Origin: Panopea generosa
Taxonomy: Eukaryota > Mollusca > Bivalvia > Adapedonta > Hiatellidae
Length of the DNA: 64,000 nucleotides
NCBI GenBank assembly: GCA_029582155.1
Contig: CM055895.1
Coordinates: 8,056,544 to 8,120,543, forward strand
Direction of reading: 5' to 3'
The notes below the pieces were generated by a model. It was not told the DNA's origin, did no database searches, and saw only the letters and a list, made by a program, of their open reading frames with translations. The translations under genes were made by a program, and so were the position numbers. Shown piece after piece: positions 14,001-26,000 of this stretch (its first letter is position 1; each line of letters begins with the position of its first letter).

Positions 14001-17000
14001 GTGTTTCAACTTTACTTTTTTTTATAGAGTGAGTGCGCGATCAATCAAACTAGACGCAGTCTACTCATTATGTTGTTGACGGGTTTTAACTTTATTCCCT
14101 TTTTGCAGAATGAACTTGAGATCAAAAACAATTGGACGCAGTCTACACATATTAAATATTTAATACATGTCATTGACAATCGTGCTGCTAGGGGGTAATT
14201 TGGCGCGAGAAGCAAAAGAAATTTGGTTAAATTGACAAGAACTCGTTATTTTTACCAGGATAATACTTGTTTATTTTCAAAAATCAATAAAATGAATACA
14301 ATAAGTAATTTTCTCAACTTGAAATCCACTTGCAAAAAAATGCCAGTTTAAGTAATTTCAACTCGCATTTTCAAAATACAGCTCGCATTTTGCGAGTGGC
14401 GAGTGCTTAAATTCGAGCCCTGGGTAAAAATAACGAGTTCTTGTCCATTTTACCCAATTTCTTTTACCCCCTAGCAGCATGGTTGTCAATGACATGTATT
14501 AAATATTTAAATGAGAAGACTGCATCCAATTGTTTTTGATCTTGTGTTCATTCAGCAAAAAGGAAGTAAAGTTAAAACCCTTCAACAACAAAATGAGTAG
14601 ACTGCGTCTAGTTTGATTGATCGTGCACTCACTCTATAAAGTAAAAGTAAAAATGAAACCCGTCAAACTTATTGTTTACATATTTTGTCAGCTGTTAAAA
14701 TGGCTGATAAAATAACAACTTTTTCTCCATTGAACCGACAACGGAAAGCGAGTCCCAACACGAAAAAAAGAGTAATAATCCTCATGTTAATACTGTAACG
14801 AAATGGGAGCGACAGCTCAATAACACAATGGGCAATAAAGTTGACAATGACAAAATGGTATATCAGTTGTAGAAACCACACATTGGTAGATCATCCATAA
14901 TAATTCAAACTATATTACTATGATATTGCAACATTTACAAATGTTAAACAATTGTCCTTAGCTAGATCTAGATCTAACTTTAAAACGAATGGCCATTGGC
15001 TATATTTATTCTATATATAGAAATGTGTGTATCATCAATCTCAGTCTCTGTACACTTGTTATTGTTGAATCCATGATTCCTATTTTTGTTTAGTTAAAAG
15101 TGTTTATTTATGATATATCATTGTATGCATTTATTTATGGTAGTATAATAAATAACAAAGAAAATTTTACTTTTGAAATTGAAATACCTCAACATATATA
15201 ACAAGAGGGCCAAAATGACCCTATATCGCTCACCTGACTGACCTTGAGTCACTCAACTTAAGTAGATCAAATAATATAATTATATACACTCAAAATTCCA
15301 GAAAAACGAGATGGGCAAGAATTTTGATTTGTTTTAAAGATGTAACAGATGTTCAAACTTGGCAGAGGTTCACCCATGGTAAATGTCAGTAAAATTACAT
15401 TGAAATCAGGTCAGTAGATTCTGGTAAGAAGGCTTTGAAGTTTTAACTATAGCTGCCTATATAGTAAACTAGCACCTCACTGTGGTGGTCATGTATTTTA
15501 ACAAATCACAATGGCTTGAACAAACTTGGTAAAGGGTCACCGAAGGAACATTTCTGCGAAATTGTTTTAAAATTGATCAGGTGGTTTCTGACAAGAAGAT
15601 CTTTTAAGTTTTTACTATAGCCCCAATCCCTGGCCACCATGTTTTTTTACGAATCACTACGGTTTGAACAAACTTGGTAGGGTTTCCTCCAAGGAACATT
15701 TCTCTGAAATTATTTTAAAATCAAGCCAGTAGTTTCTACAAGAAGATTTTTTAAGTTTTTACTAATTAAACTTGCCCTGCCCCCTGGCGGCCATGTTATT
15801 TGACGACTCAAGATGGCTTGAACAAACTTGGTAGATGGTCACCCAAGGAACATTTCTGTGAAATCATTTTAAAATCGAGCCAGCAGTTTCTGACAAGAAG
15901 ATTTTTTAAGTTTTTGCTATAGCTTATATAGTAAACTAACCCCACCCCATGGCCACCATGTTTTTGGATGAATCAAGATGGCTTGAACAAAGTTGGTAGA
16001 GGGTCACCCAAGGATCATTTCTGTGAAATTATTTTAAAATCGAGTCAGTAGTTTCAGTCAAGAAGATTTTTTAAGTTTTTACTATAGCTTATATAGTAAA
16101 CTAACCCCACTTCCTGGCCGCCATGTTTTTTGACGAATCAAGATGGCTTGAACAAACTTGGTAGAGGGTCACCCAAGAACCATTTCGTGAAATTATTTTA
16201 AAATCGAGCCAGTAGTTTCTGACATGACATGACTAAGTTTTTACTAATCAAACTTGCTCCGCTCCCTGGCAGCCCTGTGTTTTGACGAATCAAGATGACT
16301 TGAACAAACTTGGTAGAGGGTCACCCAAGGAACATTTCTGTGAAGTCATATCAAAATAAATCCAGTGGTTTCAGAGGAGAAGTTGTTAGAAGCTAAAAGT
16401 TAACGATGGACGACAGACGACGGACACCAGGAGATCACAAAAGCTCACCTGTAAGCCTTCGGCTCAGGTGAGCTAATAACCTTGATGCCATTGTCTTTAA
16501 AATAAATACAAGCTAATAATGCATATTAAATAACACACAGGCTTTGAAACAATTAATTTTGGGTTTGTTTATATATTCAAGACTACAAGTTTCTGCGAAA
16601 ATTGGTTTGGCTAGTTGGTTTCAAATTTGGCCAGTTAAAATTTTAGGCACTGGCCATTATTGCCAGTGCACAAAAAAGTTAAATTCTAGCCCTTGCCTAT
16701 CTGACATGCTTCAACATTTCCCAAAGGAAGCCATACAAACACAAGAAGCTTTCCATCTAACAATTATGGAAATAAGTCACATTTAAGAGCGCAGAAAGAG
16801 AAAGGCTTCTTGTTAGCTCTGACAGAGAGGTTTCTTACTGTCTGACAAAATTTCTGCCAACAGACAATTTCTCAAATTGACTTTAATACAGGTAAATTAA
16901 GAGCAACCACAAAACTGGCAAAAACTTTTACATTAATCAATTCAAGCGGGAAAGTATCAGTTACTTGCAGAGATGGGGTGTGCTCGAGTACTGGTTAACC

Positions 17001-20000
17001 TTCCAAATCCCAGGAAAGAGTGGTTAGGTTAAATGATCATCTGTTAGCCCTTTATGGCATAAATAATGATTCTCAATATTCAAACATACAAAGATCTATT
17101 AATCTGCAACCACGTTTCATAGAGGTTGGTGTAGTTTAAGTTTAGGAAAAGAATCATAAACTCATTTCAATTGTGGCTCAAATAATATAATTCTGTAAAA
17201 CAGCAATGCATTTTTTCGTCTTTCACTTTTACCCAGGGATGGTTTTTAGCCCTATGCACAATCAGACATAGCCTCAAATGTACAAAAAAACATCATAATC
17301 AGTAAAGAAAAGTCCCAAATCTTTATCAAAGATAGTGATTTTTTTACCATTTTACAACATTGTGTCTCATTATCATTCGTTTCTCACCACTGATTCAAGT
17401 GGGAAAGTTATCAGTTACTTGCGGAGATGGGGTGTGCTCAAGTACTGGTTAATCCCAAGAAACAGTGGTTAGATTTACTGATCGTCTGTTAGCCCTCGAT
17501 GGCATAAAAATGACGCTAAATATTCAATCAATCAATCAATTTACCATTTTAAAAAAATATGCATAGGGCATCATAAAATAAACTTTGCATTTGACTATAT
17601 TTAGCAACATATAACAATGTCTCACTACACAGTTACGCCCCTTTATTCCCATGGTAACATGATTCTTGCACTTAAAAGTCCTAATGTAATTTGGTTTTGA
17701 AATATTTAAAATGGTTCATAATGGTTGTGATTTCTTGCTGCAGATGAGTAGAGCAAAAGCTGGCATAGCATACAACTGTTGTTAAAAAGGGACTTTTATA
17801 GGATTTCAACATGTATTTATGAGCATTTGTGTCGCTGCACCCTCTGTAAACAAAAAGCAACTGGACAACCTGCTAATTAGTGTGCATTTTTATGTGGGGA
17901 TATATTCCTGCTATGAAAAAAAAAAAAAACTTAATAATTCTATGTGGAATATTTTTTGACCATGGAAATACTTATCTTTATTTTATACTAAACAAAAAAC
18001 AAAATTCAACTGTGTAGTGAGACCTATATGGCCCATCAGATTGACTGTACCTTAATCTCACTGAACAAGTTCACATTACAATATAGATTTAGTTGGTGCT
18101 AAGCTTTCCTTGCGACCATGTTTAGAGAGACATTTCAAACAAGACATTTTACAAGTGTATGAGTTTTTTTCCATAAAGAACCATAGCATCTTCCTGATAT
18201 TAATGGCAAACTTGTATCCCATGTCATTTTTTTTAAAAAATTGATGATTTTATAAATAATGCAGTTTTACAATAAGAAATGTAGTTGTGCTAGCCTTCTA
18301 CTGCTAAAAGGTTAACTTTGATATCATTTACATCCGAGTTAATGGTAACAAAGCGGTTGGGGTTTTATTTATGCAAATTGTAACGATTTTTTTTTTCAAT
18401 TTGGCTAGTGTTGGCACCTATATCCTAAAATACCTGCTTGAACAAAGTGTATGATTAACAGAAAATATTTGGGAATATTTCAAGCTGATTCAAGACAAGC
18501 TGTTATTTTACAGTTTTTGCACAATATGTGAATATATTGTACAAGTATGTATTGTGGTGAAAATAATAAATCAAGATCCTTTTAAAACAAGAGGGCCAGA
18601 ATGGCCCTAAATCGCTCACCTGTGGCAATAGAGACACTAATAATCTGATTTGGCCAGAATCAAAGGAAAAATATGGGTGCTAGAGTGCACACAAGGTCAA
18701 ATAGTGCATTTCTTAATGTTTCAAGGGCCATAACTCTGACATTAATAATCCGATTTGGCCAGTTCAAGATCTTGTCCGAGATATTGTGGTTACAAGTTTG
18801 GTGAAAATCAAATGAAAAATGCGGGTGCTAGATTGCAGATAAGTCGAATAGTGCATTTTTTAATGTTTCAAGGGCCATAACTCTGACATTAATAATCTGA
18901 CTTGGCCAGTATAAGAACTTGCCCAAGATATTGTGGTTATATAACTCTTATATAAGATTAGTGAAGATCCAATGAAAAATGCAAGAGCTAGAGTGCACAC
19001 AACAAAAAGGTTCACGGACATAGACGAGGGACAACAGGCTCACATTTGAGCATTGCTCAGGTGAACTAAAATTAAACTGTGAATTCAGAGCCATTAGAAC
19101 GACAAACAAAGGAAGTATTCAGATTTTCTCAACATCTCGATTGGCATGCAGAACACTTTGTTGGTTTTTTGTTTTAAACATAGAAATTTCTACTTAATTA
19201 ATTTCATTTTTTATTTAATCAGCATCTTGAATTTTAAACGGTACAATTAAACGCTTTGAAAGTCAATAAAAAAGTTTGGGTAGCAGCAATTTTGAGTGAG
19301 TAGGTAGTATCACAGCATATAATTTATTTTTTAAGGACGACCTAGTTATTGCTATTAAATAATGACTATTGATAGAGTAATATCAACCCGAAACTATCGC
19401 AATACATAAATAGCTTGATCTATTGTTATACTCCTAATGACAGTGATCACAAATACAAGTTGAATTTACAGTGATCTCTGCAATTTTTATTAAACATACC
19501 TGAATCACGATGAGAGCACTTTGTGCTGGTGGTTCCTGAAAGTTGCTGTTGAAATTATTGAAACCACGTCCTCGACCCCAGCCTCTTCCTGTTCCCATCT
19601 GCTGTTGAAAATTCCCACGTGGGAAACCCCTTCCCCTCTTAAAGTTACCCCGCTGGAAGTTACCCCGTTGGAACCCTTGTTGATAGTTTCCCCTTTGAGA
19701 GCCTTGACTGCGAGCCTGCTGCTCATACACTGCCTGTCTGAATTCATACGGTACTTCGTCCAGTTCATTAACACAGTTTTTCTGCTCAGGCGTAAATCCC
19801 GGTGGTGTATATCCAGGCTGCTGCCCATATACAGCTGTTTGAGGTCCAAATCCTGACTGTGGTAAAAATCCAGGACGTGGTGTAAATCCAGACTGTGGAG
19901 TGAATCCTGGCTGGGGGATAAATCCTGGTTGAGGTGGGAACCCTGGATGTGGTTCAAACCCCAGTTGAGGTGGTGTAAAACCAGGTTGAGATTCGAAACC

Positions 20001-23000
20001 AGCTTCCTGAAATTTATTTTTCTAGTAGTCAAACCTGTCTTAAGCAGCCAGCCAAGGCAAGGAGCAAAACTGACCTTTTAAGACAGACTGTTGCTTAATA
20101 CAGGTTAATTTACTCTGAAAGCATAGAAATGGTAAAATGTGGCTGCTTAAGAAAAGTGGTTGCTTAATGGAGGTTACAGCTTACAAAGGTTTGTCATATA
20201 CAACCCATTATGTGGAATGTTACATGGTAAATATGCATAAAAATTCTTATTCAACAAGAAATGTCACTGGTGGGGGAAGTTTTGCTTCAGTTTATACAAA
20301 CCTATTTTATTTTTAGCCTGATTGTGAAGAAAGCTCAGAGCTGAGCTTATATGAATGACTCCTAAGTCCCCTCCTATGCAGAATCAGTACTGAGTGTTGT
20401 TTTGAGAGGCCATCATGTCAGACTTGGGAATAAACTCATGACCTCTGGTATGTAATTTAACCAGCTGGTAAATATCAATTTAATACACGGACCCTTTAGG
20501 AAAACAATCTGAAGGACGGACAAGAGTAACAGTTACTGCTCTATCACCACTTTTCACAATATTTCAAAAGCTAGATAAAGGCTTTACTATTACTTACATC
20601 CAAATGGGGAGCCACAGAAATTTTATTTACCTGAAATGGCTGGCCAGCTTGCTTCACAGAACTTAAAACTTGTATTCCTTGTGGTTCCTGTTCTGCTGCC
20701 TTCTGAAAAACACATTTTTTTTTAAAAAATTAATCTGGTCATAGCACATACCTCACACTATAAACATGGACAAGAGGCTCAAGTGGGCCTGAGTCAGTCA
20801 CCTGATCAAGTGTCCATTCTTTTAAACTGACTAAGTCTACGCTGAATTTAGAAAAATGAGAAATTTCCCACGGTATTCCCATGTAAAAATGGAAGTCCCC
20901 TTACTGAACCTCGTTATTTGAATAATCTTGAAACCCCTCATATTCCTATGTAAAAATCAAAGTCCTCGGGGCACAAGCCATGTAATTTTAACAAAGCGCC
21001 ATTTTGGCCTTATATCGCTCACAATTTTGATAGAGGGTCACCCAAGGAACATTTCTGCCAAAAATATTGAAACCTGTCAATTTTTCAAGACGAGAAGATT
21101 TTTCAAGTTTTAACTTTAACCATAAAAATTATTATGGAAAACCAGTTCCACCCCCGGTAATGAATTCCGAGGGCTTGAAAAATCTTGGTAGAGGGTTACC
21201 CAAGGAACATTTCTGTATTATTTTGAAATTTTTTTTATACATACAGAGAAAACCAGCCCATACACCTGGCGGCCATGTTTTTAGACATATTGCAACAACT
21301 TGAACAATCTTGGTAGTGAGCTTCCAAAGGAACACTTCTGCCTAATTATTATGAAATCTGGTCAGTGGTTTCAGATAAGAAGATTTTTAAGTTTTTACTA
21401 TAGCCATATATGGACAACTAATCCTTCCCACTGTGGCCATATTTTTTATAAATCACAATGGCTTAAACAATTTTGGTAAAGGTTCACCCAAGAAACATTA
21501 TGAAATTACTTTTTAAACTGGGCCAGTAGTTTCTGACAAGAAGATATTTATGACTATCCAAGGAAAATTCCTGTGGTGTTTGATTTATATCGGGTTGGTA
21601 TTCAGAGGAGATGATGTTTGTTTGTTTTTTGTTTGTTTATTTAAGAACAACAATAGATAATGGCTCATCTTTATAAAGTTCTTTAAAAAACATTTCATGC
21701 ATGTATGTCATTGTGCGGATCCGATTTCATGACGGACTGATAAACATCCAATTTAAAAACAAAGTCTCCCTTAGCACAAAATAGCTGGAGACATAATAAA
21801 AAGGATTCATTGTTTCACAGGGACATGTACCAAAAAAACTTTGTGATGGTAAAATTAAACTGAGTAACTCAGTATCTTAGTTTCTCTAATAATGTATAAA
21901 TATTTCAATATTTAATTTCACTCTAAAAATTAATAATGTGTACATAAGCCCAGCTGAGTTCTGTATATTGGAAGGTGATTAAATTCATTCTAATTTATAT
22001 CCAATCCATGTGATATTTTTCATTAAGGTGCAGAAACCAAAACAAATAGGTCTATTATTTCACCAAGATATCTGCAGATGCATTATGATGGTTTCCATGG
22101 TGATAGGTGAGGTTTAGAAATTACTGTCTTTGAAAGGCAGCTTAATCAATGCTGATACTGCCACCAAATCAATGTAAAACAAGAAATGTCACTGGTAAGT
22201 GTCACATGCCCCCCCCCCCGAAAAATGGTCTGTGTAAATAACGATATATTTTATAATAGGCAGCCATGTATTTATGAATATCGAAAGTAACTGACTGAAG
22301 TTTCAGACTAGACATTTAATTTCTTTTTTTTTTACATTAAAGTGTGACCTTGACCTTTGTGTAACTTTGACCTTGACATCTGAAAATACATACCAAATAA
22401 TACTTATTTCATATTATATGCATTTTATAATTATACAGGTACACATGAAATGTTAATTTAATACTTTCAAATGTATTTGATCGGAAACAATTTTTTTCAG
22501 GACAGACGGATGTTCTAACAAATGTTTATTTAAGTGGTTTCTCTGTGCCCAGCTGATTATTTGTGTGTATAAAATATAAATTTTAGCCACACAACAGATA
22601 TTTTAGCCACATAAAAGCATTTTTAAGTGTCAAAACTGGACCTGATAAGCTCTGTCGGTTACACATCTGACTATCAATCCAGGGGTCGTGAGTTTGAATC
22701 CCTGACCAGCAACAGTCTCTGTGATGATCGATATACAACAATGTGTCTCATTATCATTTGTCTCTCACCTCTGATTCAAGTGGGAAAGTTATCAGTTACT
22801 TGCTGAGATGGGGTGTGCTTGAGTACTGGTTAACCTTTCAGGATCCCAGGAAATAGTTGTTCAGTTAACTGATTGTCTGTTAGCCCTCAATGACATAAAA
22901 ATGACGCCAAATATTCACTCAATCAATCAATCAATCAATTTATCAACTGTCTAAAAAATTACTAATCCTAAACTCTAGACACTGAACTACCCATTTGCGT

Positions 23001-26000
23001 GTGCAGATAGACGGACAAGGCTAACACTTAATGCCCCTTTACCATTCTTTAAATGGCAGAAGCATAGAAAAAACTTTTGACTTCAACTTTTCTATTTTTT
23101 CCCCACATCAATTTTCATCAGTGCCATGATTGAACAAATCAGTGGTAACTAGTGAATATTTCAATTAAGTGTCTAACTGTTTCTACTCCCCCCCCCCCCC
23201 CACCAAAAATGTTTACAATATTTATATGGGCTTTTCCAATTGTCTGCACATAAGTTACTATTATTTATTACCAGTGTCACAGGTGCCTTGGTGCGGGAAG
23301 ATGTATACGCAGGTGCTGTGGTGTGGGAAGATACATACGCAGGTGCTGTGGTGCAGGAAGATGCATACACAGGTGCTGTGGTGTGGAAAGATGCATATGC
23401 AGGTGCTGTGGTGCAGGAAGATGTATACGCAGGTGCTGTGATGCGGGAAGATGAATACACAGGTGCTGTGGTGCGGGAAAATGCATATGCAGGTGCTGTG
23501 ATGCGGGAAGATGCATACGCAGGTGCTGTGGTGCGGGAAGATGCATATGCAGGTGCTGTGATGCGGGAAGATGCATACACAGATGCTGTGGTGTGGAAAG
23601 ATGCATACGCTGGTGCTGTGGTGCTGGAAGATGCATACGCAGGTGCTGTGATGCGGGAAGATGCATACGCAGGTGCTGTGGTGCGGAAAGATGTATACGC
23701 AGGTGCTGTGGTGTGGGAAGATGCATACACAAGTGTTGTGGTGTGGGAAGATGCATACACAGGTGCTGTGGTGTGGGGAGATGCAAAAGCAGGTGCTGTG
23801 ATGCAAGAAGATGCATACGCAGGTGCTGTGATGTGGGAAGATGCATACGCAGGTGCTGTGGTGCAGGAAGATGCAAACGCAGGTGCTGTGGAGCAGGAAG
23901 ATGCATATGCAGGTGCTGTGGTGTGGGAAGATGCACACAGGTGCTGTGGTGCAGGAAGATGCACATTGGTGTGGGAAGATGCATACACAGGTGCTGTGGT
24001 GCGGGAAGATGCATACACAGGTGTGTGGTGCAGGAAGATGCATACACAGGTGCTGTGGTGTTGGAAAGATGCATACACAGGTGCTGTGGTGTGGGAAGAT
24101 GCATATGCAGGTGCTGTGATGCGGGAAGATGCATACACAGGTGCTGTGGTATGGGAAGATGCACACAGGTGCTGTGGTGCAGGACGATGCACATTGGTGC
24201 GGGAAGATGCATACACAGGTGCTGTGGTGCGGGAAGATGCATACACAGGTGTGTAGTGCAGGAAGATGCATACACAGGTGCTGTGGTGTGGGAAGATGCA
24301 TACGCAGGTGCTGTGATGTGGGAAGATGCATACGCAGGTGCTGTGATGTGGGAAGATACATACACAGGTGCTGTGGTGCAGGACGATGTACATTGGTGCA
24401 GGAAGATGCATACACAGATGCTGTGGTGTGGGAAGATGCATACACAGGTGCTGTGGTGCGGGAAGATGCATACACAGGTGCTGTGATGCGGGAAAATGCA
24501 TACACAGGTGCTGTAGTGTAGGAAGATGCACACAGGTGCTGTGGTGCAGGAAGATGCATACACAGGTGCTGTGGTGCCGGAAGATGCATACACAGGTGCT
24601 GTGGTGCGGGAAGATGCATACGTAGGTGCTGTGATGCGGGAAGATGCATACACAGGTACTGTGGTGTGGGAAGATGCACACAGGTGCTGTGGTGCAGGAT
24701 GATGCACATTGGTGCGGGAAGATGCATACACAGGTGCTGTGATGCAGATAGATATATACACAGGTGCTGTGATGTGGGAAGATGTATTCACAGGTGCTGT
24801 GATGTGAGAAGATGCATACACAGGTGCTGTGGTGTGGGAAGATGCACACAGATGCTGTGGTGCCGGAAGATGCACACTGGTGCTGTGGTTCGGGGAAGAT
24901 GCATACACAGGTGCTGTGATGCAGATAGATATATAAACAGGTGCTGTGATGTGAGAAGATGTATTCACAGGTGCTGTAATGCGGGAAGATGTATACACAG
25001 GTGCTGTGATGCGGGAAGATGTATACACAGGTGCTGTGATACGGGAAGATGCATACACATGTGCTGTGGTGTGGGAAGATGCATACACAGGTGCTGTGGT
25101 GCTGGAAGATGTATACACAGATGCTGTAATGTGAGAAGATGCACACAGATGCTGTGGCGAGGAAGATGTATACACAGATGCTGTGATGCGGGAAGATGTA
25201 TACACAGGTGCTGTGATTCGGGAAGATGTATACACAGGTGCTGTGATACAAGAAGATGCATACACAGGTGCTGTGGTGTGAAAAGATGCATACACAGGTG
25301 CTGTGGTGCTGGAAGATGTATACACAGATGCTGTATTGTGAGAAGATGCACACAGATGCTGTGGCGAGGAAGATGTATACACAGATGCTATGATGCGGGA
25401 AAATGTATACACAGGTGCTGTGATGCTGGAAGATGTATACACAGGTGCTGTGGTGCTGGAAGATGTATACACAGGTGCTGTGATGTGAGAATATGCACAC
25501 AGATGCTGTGGTGCAGGAAGATGTATACACAGATGCTGTGGTGGGGTGAATATGCATACACAGGTGCTGTGGTGTGGGAAGATGCACACAGGTGCTGTGG
25601 TACAGGAAGATGCACACTGGTGCGGGAAGATGCATACACAGGTGCTGTGATACAGATAGATATATACACAGGTGCTGTGATGCGGGAAGACGTTTACACA
25701 GGTGCTGTGATGCGGGAAGATGTATACATACACTTTTCATAGATGCCAAGGCAGCATTCCGCAGTGCAGCTAGATCCTCCTGCAAAAGAAATTAAAACAT
25801 TTTTGAAATCATATTTTTACTTAGGTAGAATTAACACCCTAGCAGAACAAGACATCTGCTTTAAAGCGGCATAACTAGTATTTATGTCCTTTCAAATCAA
25901 TAAAAAACTAGTATAGTTGTAATATTTGGCATAAATTGTGACTATCTGGATCAAGTATGGTGCAAAATACAGTTGTTTTTTTTTTAAAAATGTATTTAAA

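Larger units (their letters stand above)
13057..16698. repeat. Large compound inverted repeat, order A-B-A'-B'
   Basis: Block A (13057-13219, gggctcgaatttaagcactc) returns inverted as A' (14257-14424). Block B (13228-14256, starting gggctagaatttaac) returns inverted as B' (14425-16698, ending gttaaattctagccc). B' is longer because a pearl-like element (15202-16476) sits inside it. The arms are old, with scattered substitutions and small indels. Short paired open frames in the two arms are conserved only because the DNA is duplicated. Confidence 0.85.

Noticed and set aside
13185-16786. Paired open frames in opposite orientation (about 64-80 codons) that look conserved
   Set aside because: Their similarity comes from the inverted DNA repeat; they have no coding character and differ by frame-changing indels.
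23278-25731. CRISPR-like array of short direct repeats
   Set aside because: Repeats are contiguous without unique spacers, in a eukaryotic intron; it is a minisatellite.
23240-25795. Long plus-strand open frames of 297-358 codons with RCIHRCCGAG repeats, which could be read as a Cys-rich secreted protein
   Set aside because: They are frames of the 30-bp minisatellite. All frames are open because the unit has no stop, and there is no promoter, signal peptide or splice support.
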